Source: Nigrospora sphaerica
Lineage: Eukaryota > Ascomycota > Sordariomycetes > Amphisphaeriales > Apiosporaceae
Direction: 5' to 3'
Length of the DNA: 64,000 bases
Assembly (NCBI GenBank): GCA_018287875.1
Contig: JAGVVL010000017.1
Span: 2,356,001 to 2,420,000 of the forward strand
Shown here: in pieces, positions 44,125 to 55,688 of the stretch
Layout of the letters: every line of letters starts with the position of its first letter
How positions within the stretch are numbered: position 1 is the stretch's first letter
The notes under the pieces: generated by a model
Seen by the model: only the letters and a program-made list of their open reading frames with translations
Told to the model about the DNA's origin: nothing
The model's database searches: none
Made by a program: the position numbers and the translations under genes

Positions 44125-46132
44125 ATGGAGAAAGTCCACAACATGGCCCGGGCCGAGGTCAGCCACTCGGTACTGCTCGGCTTTCTTGCCCAGCACTGGC
44201 TGCCCATCGCGTGTGCCACCGTCGTCGGCTGGCTGCTCAAGAACAAATACCAGAAAGGCCTGAGCCAGTATCCGGGGCCCTTCTTGGCCTCACTGACCGA
44301 CTGGTGGCGCTTCTGGGACGTCTACAAACAGCGCCCCGAAGTCACGCACCAGGAGCTGCACAAGAAGTATGGCGACGTCGTGCGCCTGGGCCCCAACACG
44401 CTCTCGTTCGCCGACCCCAAGGCCCTCAAATCCATTTACGGGCTGAACAAGGGATTCGTCAAGGTAAGTGAGCGCCATATCCAGAAGAGCCCTCTCTCCT
44501 CCTCATCCTCTCCACCCCCGGCTATACCCCTGACGAGGCTGACGACGGCGTGTCCCGCCAGTCCGACTTCTACGTAGTTCAACAATCCGTAGTCAAGGGC
44601 CACAGCCTGGCGTCCCTGTTCAGCACCGTCGACAACGACTTCCACTCGCAGTTCCGGCGCTGCGTCAACGCGGCCTTCAGCATGTCGGCGCTGGTGCAGT
44701 ACGAGCCCTTTGTCGACAACACGACGCGCCTCTTCCTCGACCAGACAGAGCGCCTTTTCGTCGGCAACCGCGACGGCTGCGACTTCACCCGCTGGCTGCA
44801 GTTCTACGCCTTCGACGTCATCGGCGAGATCACCTACAGCAAGCGCCACGGCTTCGTCGAGAAGAACGAGGACATTGACGGCATCATCGACTATCTCGGC
44901 AAGCTGTTTCTTTACGTCGCGCCGGTAAGCCCTCCCCCCCTTTCCCCCCCCTCTCGGCAAACCCAGGCTGATAGTGCTCCCTCCTCGATGTTCAGATCGG
45001 CCAGATCCCCGTCCTCGACCGGCTGCTCCTCAAGAACCCGCTCTACCTCAAGCTGTCGCAGTGGGGGCTCATCGACTCGACCTTCCCGGTGGCGCGGTTC
45101 GCGCGGGCGCGCATGGCGGAGCGGCTGGGGGCGCTGCCCGACGACCCCAAGCAGCCGCTGCTGCCGGTGACGACGGCGGGCGACGGGACGACGCCGGCGC
45201 CCTCGTCGTCGCCCGACCTGCTGTCCAAGTTCCTGGCGGCGCGCGCGGCGCGACCCGACTTCATGAGCGACACGCTCGTGCAGACCATGGCCGTGTCCAT
45301 GGCGTTCGCGGGGTCCGAGACGACGGCCATCTCGCTCGGCGCCGTCTTTTACTTCCTGCTGCGGCACCCGGCGGCGCTGGCGCGGCTGCGCGCCGAGCTC
45401 GACGGCGCGGCGCGCGCCGGCGACTTCGCCGACGACTCCGGCCTCGTCACCTGGCACGAGAGCCAGCGGCTGCCCTACCTCGACGCCTGCGTCAAGGAGG
45501 CCTTCCGGCTGCACCCGGCCGCCGGCCTGCCGCTCGAGCGCGTCGTGCCGCCCGGCGGCGCCGACATCGCCGGCCGCCGCGTCCCCGGCGGCACCGTCGT
45601 CGGCTGCTCCGCCTGGGTCATCCACCGCCGCCCCGAGCTCTGGGGCGCCGACCCCGACGCCTACCGCCCCGAGCGCTGGCTCGTCGACCCCGCCCTCGCC
45701 CCCGGCAGCCCCGCCCGCGCCGCCGACGAGCGCCGCGTCCGCGAGATGAACGGCCACATGCTCCAGTTCGGCATGGGCAGCCGCACCTGCATCGGCAAGA
45801 ACATCTCCCTGCTCGAGATTTACAAGCTGGTGCCCAGCTTCCTGCGCCGCTTCGAGGTACGTCTTCTCCCCCCCTCCCTTTTTGCGTTCTCCTCCCCGAC
45901 GCGAACCCATCGTTTCTCCTCCTCCCTCCTCGTCGACGTCGTTGTCCCATGCTGACCACACGCACCCGACCAGATCCGGTTCAAGGACCCGGAACAGGAG
46001 TGGAAACTCATCAACGCCTGGTTCGTCAAGCAGGTCAACTTCCAGGTCGTGTTCGAGCCGCGGGAGCTCGTCAAGCCCGACGGGACCGGCCGAGACGCCG
46101 AAAAGAAGGCTCTGGCGGCCGACGGTGCATAA
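44125..46132 (+). CDS. Cytochrome P450 monooxygenase
   Basis: ER-anchored haem-thiolate oxygenase of 573 residues. Four exons: 44125-44463, 44562-44924, 44996-45856 and 45974-46132, all phase 0. An N-terminal hydrophobic anchor (about 14-38) is followed by the hinge YPGPFLASL. All core motifs are visible: I-helix AFAGSETT, K-helix KEAFR, PERW region AYRPERWL, and the haem loop FGMGSRTCIGKN with Cys499. The region around GDVVRLGPNTLSF and SDFY resembles the pisatin demethylase / benzoate hydroxylase-like fungal P450s; the substrate is unknown. Exon 3 is very GC-rich, with a linker of Ala, Pro and Ser (about residues 295-315). An A21 run begins four bases after the stop codon. Confidence 0.93.
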
Positions 46133-47358
46133 AGGGAAAAAAAAAAAAAAAAAAAAAGAAACGCCATGGCCAAGAAGGAGGCGCGTCCACGGCGGAGCCG
46201 AGCGGACCATCCGTTTTGAAAATGTGTATTTTGAAACCTTAGCGACGACTTGACGAAATCTATAATCCCGACTACATTATAAGCAGACGCATACGGATGT
46301 GTGGGGGTCGATCACAAATGTTGGTGCGCAAGCCGATTCGGCGCGTATCGTATGCTCTACAGCACTGGCGCGACGATGCAAAATCCACACCGCCATGGTG
46401 GGAGTCATTTTACATGGGAATGAGTATTGCGAAGGGCAAACAAGGGCAACGCAATGAGAAGGACCACGCGTGTTGTGGCCCCTCCCCCTGGGTTCAAAAG
46501 TAACCACCATACCGCAAGGACGTCGGCGCAAGGAATAACAGGGTATCGTCTGTCAAGTACTCTGTGCGTAACATTATATACACTTCATCCATTCCCGTCG
46601 CGGCCATCAGAACGTAAAGGCGTCTTCGTCGAAACATTACAAGAGAATACGTGGGGACATTCGGCTGATATCCTTGCCGGCGCGTGCGCAGACACGCCGC
46701 CGACACGACTCTCGGCCGTTTCTGGCCAGCCCTGTGCATGCTTGCTGGCGATTCGCAAGCAAAGCCAAGGCGACCAGAGGCAAAAAGGAGGAAAAGAAGG
46801 AGAGGGAGCACGCCGGCGACGAAGCCGCGTTGCTGGGGAAAGGGGAGGGATACGGGGCCAAGAACCCACGAGCCGCCACAGCCGTCGTTGCCTTTTTTCC
46901 TTCTCAGCGCACGTTGCGAGCTGGGCGAGCGCCGCCGAGGAGAACGCACCAAATGCTGTACAGCAGCAGCGAGAAGCGCAAGATGGCGCGACAGACGCGC
47001 AAGTCCCCGAGGCGTTCCTTTGACACTCCATGCACGCATCGGGCCTTGGCTTTCAGAAAAGCCACAAGCTCGGCCTAGGAGTGCTGCGTGACATCCGTCA
47101 TGGACTTGAGCATGCTGCCGGTTCGCGTTAGCCAGGACTCGTACGGGCCAGGGACCGTGACCTACTTCAGGTTGCGGGCGCGAATGTCGGCATCGATCTC
47201 GGACATGTGTTGGAGGGTCAAGTTACACTGCGCGAGCTGGACGGAAAAGCGGATCAGCATTCATGCGTCACGAGTCATGGCAAGGCCGACAGCTATGAGA
47301 ATGGCGGAGTGGGAGCGAGCAGGTGTTACAGGCATGTGCTATCCAGAGTACAGAGAGT
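46133..47358. other. Convergent intergenic region with A21 run
   Basis: 3' flanks of the P450 (+) and the long coiled-coil gene (-). A run of 21 A lies at 46137-46157. Overlapping frames on both strands at 46427-47091 are motif-free and not called as genes. Confidence 0.5.
46137..46157. repeat. A21 homopolymer at the P450 stop codon
   Basis: Twenty-one consecutive A, separated from the stop codon by AGGG. It would be transcribed in the 3' untranslated region. Confidence 0.95.
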
Positions 47359-50300
47359 TCAAGGGGTCCTGCGCACCGAGGCCATGGCTGCTGACATAGA
47401 ATCAGACTCCTCACCTTCCGCCGCCGCGGCAGCGTCGCCCTTGGGCCTGTTCGCTGCGGCCTGTGCCTTGGAGAGGTTAGTTCGGCCGTGGTCAATTTCC
47501 GGGCTCGTCCATTGTCCAAGGCTCGTTGTCCAATGGCCGGTGGCGCGCCGCCGGGGGGATACGAACCTGGGCCTCGGCGAGCTCGGCGTCCTTGACCTTC
47601 AACAGCGCCTCCATCTCGGCGAACCTGGCCTCGATGCCGCCGGCGCGCTTCTCCGCCGCCGCCGCCTTCTTCTGCTCCTCCTCCACCATGGCCATCATCG
47701 TATCGTGCATGTCCTTGTAGTCGGCCTCGTGGTTCTTAGCCTTGGCCGCCGTCTCATTCTTGTGATGCTCGAACTCCTTGGCCGCGATGTCCCTGTCCTG
47801 TTTGGCCGCCTGGAGCTCTTCATCAATGCTCCTGATCTCGTTCTTCTTGGCCGCAAGCGCCTGCGCCAGCTCCTCGTTCTCTTCCTGCGCATGCTTCAGG
47901 GCCATCCGGCTGGCCTCCAGCTCCTGTAGGGCCCTGGCCCCCGAGTTGTCCGACCGGTGGTTCCTCAAGGCATCAATTTCTACCTCAATCTCCACGTTCT
48001 TCATCTTGGCACCCGCGAGTTGCTCCATAAGCTCGTGCGAGTCCTCTTGAGACTTGGCCAGAGCCAACTTGAGCTCGGCCAGGTCCGCCTCGAGACCCTC
48101 GGCGTGCTGTTGCGCTTTGGCCAGTGCCTCCTTGGTGCTTTCAAAAGCAGCCGATTGTTGCGATGCCGACGATTGGAGTTGAGTCAGCTCCTCGGCAGCG
48201 GCAGCCAGCTTGCTCTCGTGCTGCTGCTGGAACGCCTCCAGAGCCTTCATGTGCCTGGCCTCGAGGGCATCGATCTCCGTCTTGTGGGTTTCCGTAGTGC
48301 TGTTGCGGGCGGCTTCGATAGACTCCATTTGCGTCGTAATCAGCTTCTCTACCTCTGCGTCGCTCTGCTTCTTGAACTCGTTGAGAGCGGCTTCGTGGCT
48401 GGCCTTGGCAGCCTCGACCTCGGCTTGAGCCCTCTCCAGAGACTCCCTTAAAGCGGCGAGTTCCTGTTCCGAGGCGTTGCCATCAGCCGCCTTGTCCGAC
48501 AGCTCAGTGGCGTGAGTCGTCTTCAGCTCGGCGATGCGGAATTCGAAGTCCTGCTTCTGCGAGTCGAGGAGCTCAGCATGGCCCGCGTTCAAGGCCTCAA
48601 TCTGTTCCGCCAACTTCAACTCGCTCTGCTTCTTGGAAATCTCGATGGCTTCGGCGTGGCTGGCCTTCAAGGCTTCGAGCTCGGCCAGATGGGCCTCTTT
48701 GTCGGCCGAAGTACCACTCTTGGCGTTCTCCAGATCCAGGGCGTGGCTGGCCTGCAGAGCACTCAAAGCCTTTTGGTGCTCCTCTTCCTTCTCGGCGAGA
48801 GCCTTGACGGCAGCTTCGTGCTCGGCTTTCAGGGCCTCGAGTGTCTTCTGGTATTCCGCCTCGCTGTTGGTGAGCGAGGCAATGGCAGCGGCATGCTCAT
48901 TCTTCAGGGCCTCGAGGGCCTTCGCGTGCTCCGTCTCCTTCTCGCCAAGAGCCGCGACGGCCGCTGCGTGCTCTGTCCGCAGGGTCTCCAAGGTTGCTTG
49001 GCTGTCGGTTTCCTTGCCGGTGAGCGACTCAAGTGCAGCGGCATGCTCGGCCCGGAGGGCCTCGAGAGCCTTCTGGTGCTCGGCCTCCTTTTCAGCGAGA
49101 GACGCCAGAGCGGCAGCCTGATCCGCCTTGGCCGACTCCAAAGCCTCCGCGTGCGTGTTGGCGGCATCGGAGTGGGCACCAGTCAACTCGTCAAGCTTGG
49201 CAGACAGTGACTTGTGGGCTCCTGTAAGCTCTTCGTACTGATTTACCAACTCATCGTGCTTGACCTCGAGGTCCTGGAACTTGCGCTTGAAGTGGGCCTC
49301 GCCCTTCAGACTCTCGATCTCGTTCTCGTAATCCTCCGAGACGGTCTTCAGCTGGGCTTCGTGGTGGCTGATAGCAGTGGCATGGTCCTTCTTGAGCTTC
49401 TCCAGTTCTTCGACCAAGCTCCCGCTGGAAGTGGCGGCCTCCTGAGCCTTGGTGAGGTCGTCCTTGAGCGAAGCAACCTGGGCCTGCGTCTCGGCTAATT
49501 CCGCCTTGGTCGCCTCCATGATCTCGGTGGCCTCGGCAAGCTTGGCCTTCAGCTCGTCCGACTCGGCCTGGGCAGCCGCCAGGGCGGCCTTGTCCTGCTC
49601 CGCAGCAGCCTTGACCTCGGCAAGCTCGGCCTCCAGCTCGGCAAGCTTAGAAGTGCTGGTGGCGGTCGCGTTTTCGGTGGACGAGGCCAGCTCATCAATC
49701 TGCTTCTGCAAAGACTCGTTGGCCGCCTTGAGGTCCTCAAGGGCCTTCTCGTGGTCGCCAGCAGCCGCCTTGCTGCTGTCGGCGTCGGCGGCATGCGCCG
49801 CCTTGAGAGCTTCAACAGCCGCCGCGTGCTGCTCTTCCAAGGTCTTCTGCAACTCCTCGAGCTTGGCGGCTTGCTCTTCAGAGATCTTGGCAACAGCAGC
49901 CTCGTTCTCTTGGGTGAGGGCCTCCTTCTCGGCTACAAGAGCATCGATCTTGCTCTGGAGCTCAGCAAGCTTGCCCTGGTCGTCCTCGTGAGAGCTGGCG
50001 GCTTCGAGCTTCTCCTTCTGGCCTTCGAGCTGCTCTTCGGCAACTTTGAGCTTCTCGAGTGCCTGTGCAAGCTCATCGTCCAAGGCTGCCTTATCAGCTG
50101 CGTGGGCCGCCTTCAAAGCCTCCAACTCTTCTTGACCGGGGGAAACCGTGTCGCCGGCACCCTCGGCACCGCTAGCCTCGGACTTGATCTTGTCCTCAAG
50201 CTCGGTGACCTTATCAGTAGAAGAAGACACCTGAGACTTGAGCGCCTCGATCTCCGCCTCTTTCTCAGCAAGCTGGGACTTGAGGTCTTCGACAGCCTTG

Positions 50301-51043
50301 GCAGACTCCGCTGTGCCGCTTGAGGTGGTAGAGGGTTTCGAGACGTGCCTCGTGGTGGTGGAAGTCAGAGCCGGGGAAGCGGCGGAGAGACGCTTCTTGG
50401 CATCGGCAACCAGGCCAGTGGCTACTGGGCGAGCGGTCGTAGAGGCAGGCCGGGTTGCCGGCACGGCGCCAGTGGACGACATTCTACTCGAGGCGCTCGT
50501 CCTGGGCGGGACGGTGCTCGTGCTCGTCGCTGGCCTTTTGGTGGTCGACGTTGCCGAAGAGGCAGCTGCGGGCGTCCTCGTCGTCTTGGTGGGCGACGTG
50601 GTGCCGGAGCTGGGCACGGCGGACGTTCGGCGCGTGGTAGTGGTGGCCGCGGCGGGCTTCCGCTTGTCATCTTCGGAAACCGAGGGCTGGGATCTGTGAC
50701 TGGCAACTGAAGAAGTGCCCGTCGGCTTTCGGACGGTGCTGCCCGCAGGCGGCCGGGTCGGGGCCTTAGTTAGGCCGCTGGATCGCGAGGACGCGGTGGT
50801 GGCTGACTTGGAGGCCGAGGTGGCGGTAGCGCTGGTGGTGCCCGGGCGACGGACGCTCGTAGTGCCCGAACCAGCCGGTCGCTTCGCAGGTGCCGCGCCC
50901 TCGGGTTTGGCGCCGTTGGCTTCTTTCTTTGCCGGAGCCGTTGGCGACGAGGCACCGCCGGTACCCGTGGTGCCGGCGGTCTCTTCGCCCGACAGAACGG
51001 ACTCGTCGTGCTGGACGACCTCGAAGCCTTCGGATTCAGACAT
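47359..51043 (-). CDS. Long coiled-coil protein with 25-residue repeats
   Basis: Preferred model: exons 51043-47567 and 47460-47359, 1192 residues. The start is MSESEGFEVVQHDES; an in-frame ATG 69 bp upstream (51112) is possible but adds a low-complexity segment. Residues 25-235 are Ala/Ser/Thr/Pro-rich and basic, probably disordered. From about 245 to the end of exon 1 the sequence is an almost unbroken coiled coil rich in Ala, Glu, Lys and Leu. About residues 635-760 contain five tandem 25-residue units of the type EALRAEHAAALESLTGKE. The last intron (donor GTTCGT, branch CTAAC, acceptor GGCACAG) joins AEAQ to AAANRPKGDAAAAAEG. If it is retained, translation stops at 47492 with a tail ending DEPGN. 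Fungal relatives are labelled 'M protein repeat protein'. A scaffold or cytoskeletal role is inference only. Confidence 0.8.
48766..49140 (-). repeat. Five tandem 75-bp units coding 25-residue coiled-coil repeats
   Basis: Five head-to-tail units, each ending in a variant of EKExEHQKAL and then starting EALxxEHAAA. They differ by many substitutions, so the array is older than the Argonaute repeat. Confidence 0.75.
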
Positions 51044-53720
51044 GATGGAGACTGTGTTGTCGGTGCTGCTTGGCTTGGTCGCAGGCTTGGTTGGCTGTAG
51101 CGAAACCACCAACTTGCAGAAAAGGGGCGGGTGGGCTCAGATAAGCGCGCTCGCGGAGCCTTTAAAGTTGCGGCATACGTTAGTCTAGAGTCCCAAGAAA
51201 GCAATACAGAAAACCGGTGCAGATGGATGCTGGGACATTCGTGTACGGTGCTTGGTTTTGCAGGGAAAGGAGGCGGACGGGGATCAACGACGGAGGGCCG
51301 AGACAAGACAGCTGAAAGGCGGGCTGACTGCTCCTGCTCCTGCTCACTGTCGGCCAGCCAAGCGTAGCAGTGCCGGCCATGAGCAGCTGTGAGTCGCGCC
51401 TTATCACAACCCCTGGGGGGAGAGGTCAAGCGCGCGCGCCCCGTCGCGGTTGGCTGACGGGCAGGGAGGAGGTTGCTACCCAAGCCCGACACCCACTAGA
51501 GCGGCGCGGCACACGAATGACTGGCTGGAGGGGTGGAAGAAGGGCAAATGAGGCAGGGAAGAGGGCAAGCACAAGCAGGTACTCGGGTACCCGGGCGAGC
51601 GCTCGCATAACGACGCAGATAGAGGCTGCTAGAAGCGGACGGGGTTGAGGTCGGGTGCCACTGACCTGTCAAGTGTGCCCGTGTCGCTTCCAATCGGCTT
51701 CGCGCGCCCGTCGGTCTGGTTGCGCACACTCACTTGGGCGAAGGAGGGGTGATGTTGTGTGTGTGTGCGTGTACTTAGGTATGTGAAGGGGGGGGGGGGG
51801 GATTACTTTGCGCGTCGATGCAGACGGAGCCTCGGAGGGCGGGATCAGTGTCGAGGATGACGGGGGGCAGGACGACCTGCTCGCTCTCTTCCAATATCGC
51901 GGTCTTCCAGGTCTGGCGGTGGGCAGAGTGAAAGGAGGTCGACCAAGTTGCGCCGTCCCGAGAAAATCTGGCAATCAACCGACTTGGACAAGGAGGACAG
52001 CGAGTGGGCGGGCAGGTTAACCAGGACCCCGTAGCCCTCACAAACAGGGTCTCCGTCCGTCGGTCAGTGTCAATAGCGCGGGCGACTGGGATCACGCTAC
52101 CGAAGGGGGCTAACCAAAACAAGCGCCTCGTCACAGGGGCTTCTTCCACCACCTCGTCGACTCGCTCGACTCGTTCGGCTCGCTCCAACGGCAGCTTGGT
52201 TGACGTGGCGCGTGCGAGAGGCGGCCCTTGTTAATTTCATACCGGCGTCCACCGGCCTCGGGGGAACTGACTTGTGAAGACGACTTGTCCTGTCCTCCTG
52301 TACAAGCCTTGTGGGTGTGAGCCCATCCCTTTCTCTCTGGGCGCGCCGGGCCTCTTCCGTCCGCCCCATTCATCGCCTCGTCGCCCTCCCCATATCACGG
52401 GGCACCAAAATGCAGCCGCGTGGCATGAAGAGAAAGGCATGGGATCCCATAACTTGTGACGGCGCGTGCCCGCAAGACGACTGGGAGCGGCCGGACCCTG
52501 CGGCTCTCTCGCCCTGCCGCACAACAGAGTTGTACACTAGATGCATGAGGCGAGGCATGATGAAGGGATACACGCTTCCAGCCCCGTCCGCAGTTGATTG
52601 CAGAACGTCCCACCAACCCTCCAGACCGGTTATGCGGCCCCTTCTATGCCGGCGCCGTGGCGCGCATCCGTTACTCTAGGTGACTAATAAGGGGTAGGCA
52701 GCCAAGTAGGTACATGATATGCATCTGTACCTACATGGCCTAAGGTATGATGTACTTTGGATGTGCATCGAACAATGTTTGAATGGGCCGGCATGACGCG
52801 GGTCGTGTTTGCGTGAATGCGATGCTCATCCTTCTCGGTGCGAGGCGGGGGGGCCCGATGGGTTTCCGCACATTCACCGTCCTCTCAGCACAGCACACGT
52901 ACTGAGCACAGAAGGAAGGAAACCTCTTTTGGGCTTTCGACTCCTATCGCCCCTAAATCCCACCTCGTTTTCGCAACCCGACGCCAACACCGACCCAGCC
53001 ACACGCAGGCAGGCAGGTATCCATCTACAATAACGGTGTGAGGTTGCAGGGCGATTGGCACCGATCCCGCCCTTTTTCACTGCCGCCTATCCTTCCCACT
53101 GCGGGGGAAACGGAGCTTGGACATCCATTCATAGGGTAGAAAGTATCCGTAGAAGCTTCGGCAAGCATGGGCCTCCCTCCCCATGTCATCTCGTTGCCTC
53201 TTCGCGGAGCTCCCCTATGCAGCGCGTCGCGCCCAAGCTTCTCCCCTTTTAGGGGTATGGAGAGAAGAAGCATTTTGCATGTGGACGGGCAAGGCGAGAC
53301 AGAGAGCTGTCCGCCTCTAACGCAAACCACCACGCCATTCCCCGGCATCAATGTCGTCCCCAAGAGTCGCCACCCGTCTTTTGTTTGGAGGGCCGTCAAG
53401 ATGTATGCCGAACCGATCGTCTCCATGGTAGAACCTTTTCCCAATTTGTCTGCTGATCCAATGCGCATCGTACGCGCGCCCCCCTCGGCAACTGGGCATG
53501 GACAAAGTGCCCGGTGGCAACACCACCCCCGTCATACCGGGAGATAACTGGGCAAGTATACCCTCACCCAAGGAATCATGCGGGCGCACATCGCAAACAT
53601 CGCATCCCATCTCGCTGGGCAAGTCCTCCGTCGCCCGAGGAAATACGCGGGCGCATATCGCTAAGAACGCTTCTCGCTGAGCAAGTAGGCGGGTATGTAG
53701 TCGTACAAACAAATCCGTCT
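51044..53720. other. 2.7-kb gene-free region
   Basis: The promoter of the coiled-coil gene lies at the left end; the 3' flank of the 655-residue protein gene is at the right. A G14 run lies at 51788-51801, preceded by a GTGTGTGTG stretch near 51760. No gene with motifs was found on either strand. Confidence 0.5.
51788..51801. repeat. G14 homopolymer
   Basis: Fourteen consecutive G next to a short GT repeat. Confidence 0.95.
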
Positions 53721-55688
53721 TCAGGGGTATCTCAGTCTCCACAGCTGCATCAAGTTCTTGACTTCCACCTCAATTTGCTTTGGGCTGCGCACATCCCCCC
53801 ACATCCTCCCCAGCATCCTCCTCAGCTCCTTCTTGGACTTCTCCATCGTGTCCTCCACACTGTGACCGACTCTTGTGGCCGTGTCTTGCAGGGAAGGCAG
53901 CCTTGGATCATCGTAGGTTGCCCCTTGCAGCTGTTCCCTAAGGTAATCGACTTCAGCCTCGATCCAGCCGTCGTCCGCCTCCCGGCGGAGGGACCTGGCA
54001 ACATTTCGATTCTGGAGCATCCTGTCTCTTTCTCGCTGCTCTTGTTCGAGTCTGTCTTGCTCCGCCTGCTGTGCTTCCAGTTCCCTCAAAGCTTCTTTCT
54101 CGGCTTCCGCGCGAGCCTGCCTCTCCTCCTCTGCGAGCAACATGTCGGGCGCTTTGTTCAGCAAGGCCTCCAATTCTTGCAGCATCGCGTCCAGCTGGTC
54201 TCTGGCTTCCTGGAATTTGGCCCATTGGCGCCATTGCTCCTCTTCTTTGCGGCGTTTCTCTACTTTGCTGTTGGACCCAGGGCGATTAGTTGGCTTCGCT
54301 CTCTCCTTCTTCATCTTCTCCGGGACCGGTGTAGCCTTAGTCTCCCGCTGCAGAGGGTTGTAAAGCTGTCGAATCCATCCAACCGTTCTCGTCAGAAGTG
54401 AAATAGTGAACATATCAAAGGAATCGGGGCTACCCAATTGCCAGCCCGCCTTCAACAGGCGTACAAGCCAGGGTATCAGAGGATCGGCCAGATCCATGGC
54501 CATCTGTTTGCGTTTATCGTCAGCCTTACTCAGCGGCTCGGTTTTGTCCAGCGGCAATCGTTTTTCCCTAATGAACCTAACACATTCGGCTACGATGCCG
54601 AAGTAGTATTGCAAGGGTTGGGTATGTTCGTTGAAGAAATCGATTTGGGCCGCAATATCCGATTGCCCAAAGCCCATCTTATAGAGTCGCTCGGTTTTGC
54701 GGACAAAGTGCGTCAGAACCGTCCCGATAGTTGTCTTGGGCGGCGTTTGAACGATTCGAGTGTCCCAGTCTTGCCGCACACCTGTCCAGCCCTTTCTCTT
54801 CATGTGCTTGAATACCTTCAAGAACGGCTTAGGTTCCATGTGTATAGTTGTAGGTGAGCCGCCGGGGCCGATGAATAGAGGATCTTCAGGTTGGGCAGCA
54901 GCGCGGTTTCCGAGTTTGATTATGTCCTCGCTGAACGCGGCCGCAAGGGACAGACTGTTGTCTTCGTCCATATCTGACTCGACTTCAAAGTCAACATCAG
55001 AGTCGACGGTGTCCGCTCCGGAGTCGACATCCGCTCCGCCATTGCTGGTATTCCCTTCGTCATTATCAACATCCTCGGCGCTGGTTTCCGATTGATTTTC
55101 GTATAGGCCATCCAAGTGCTGTATTGTCAGGTTTGCGGCTCCAGGGTCAGTTCCAGAGGCCTGAATTGGTGTAGGATCATCAGAATCCTCTTGGTGCTCG
55201 CTAGGCGAAGATGACCGCCGTTCCTGCATATCACGCCCTTGGTCTGCATCTAGACGATTGATGCGCATGTCGCTATCGTCATCGCTTTCGCTGGTATCTC
55301 CACTGTCTGACGAGTAAGCCGCATCGACGATTTCGTTGGCACGCCGGTCCATGCTGGAATTCAACAAATTGCGCACTCTCGTATCGTCGGTGGGTTCAGG
55401 TGTCGCGCTGGCATTGGGCGCGGCTCCCCGCTCGCGGGAGGCACCCGAGCCTGCACTTTGCCCCCTAAAGGAGCTGGTCTGACCAACGCCGGTATTCGGC
55501 CGTTTTGCGCGCGTGTTGCGGCCCGGGGCATCGTTGCCTCGCGGACGCTTGGATGCGCGAAGCGGGCGCGCAGGCCTGGCGTCGTGGTCGTGTTCGGGAG
55601 CATTGGGTCGGTCGCCGCTGTCGTCGTGACTGCTTGCCGGAGTTACCTTCGGCCGCGTTGATCTCCTTTGGGATGGGGCCGGTGCCAT
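53721..55688 (-). CDS. Unrecognised 655-residue protein, disordered N terminus and coiled coil
   Basis: Intronless. I do not recognise the family. Residues 1-250 are low-complexity: basic and Ser/Pro-rich first (KRPRGND, a possible nuclear signal), then acidic with SSDSGDTSESDDDSD and DSDVDFEVESDMDED. Residues about 255-445 look folded and mixed alpha-helical, with FSEDIIKLGNRAAAQ, VLTHFVRKTERLYKMGFG and MFTISLLTRTVGWIRQLY. From about 450 there is a Lys/Pro-rich linker and then a coiled coil (about 480-600) rich in Glu, Arg and Gln, followed by a short helical end LMQLWRLRYP. No enzymatic or DNA-binding motif and no signal peptide are visible. It is head-to-head with RRD1 over 850 bp. A nuclear structural or regulatory role is only a guess from composition. 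Confidence 0.75.
   Translation of the reverse strand: MAPAPSQRRSTRPKVTPASSHDDSGDRPNAPEHDHDARPARPLRASKRPRGNDAPGRNTRAKRPNTGVGQTSSFRGQSAGSGASRERGAAPNASATPEPTDDTRVRNLLNSSMDRRANEIVDAAYSSDSGDTSESDDDSDMRINRLDADQGRDMQERRSSSPSEHQEDSDDPTPIQASGTDPGAANLTIQHLDGLYENQSETSAEDVDNDEGNTSNGGADVDSGADTVDSDVDFEVESDMDEDNSLSLAAAFSEDIIKLGNRAAAQPEDPLFIGPGGSPTTIHMEPKPFLKVFKHMKRKGWTGVRQDWDTRIVQTPPKTTIGTVLTHFVRKTERLYKMGFGQSDIAAQIDFFNEHTQPLQYYFGIVAECVRFIREKRLPLDKTEPLSKADDKRKQMAMDLADPLIPWLVRLLKAGWQLGSPDSFDMFTISLLTRTVGWIRQLYNPLQRETKATPVPEKMKKERAKPTNRPGSNSKVEKRRKEEEQWRQWAKFQEARDQLDAMLQELEALLNKAPDMLLAEEERQARAEAEKEALRELEAQQAEQDRLEQEQRERDRMLQNRNVARSLRREADDGWIEAEVDYLREQLQGATYDDPRLPSLQDTATRVGHSVEDTMEKSKKELRRMLGRMWGDVRSPKQIEVEVKNLMQLWRLRYP

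Noticed and set aside
44912..46210. 432-codon and 422-codon open frames over the P450 gene
   Set aside because: They arise from GC-rich third positions; composition is Ala/Arg/Pro or Gly/Val/Asp-biased, and the true frame has all P450 motifs.
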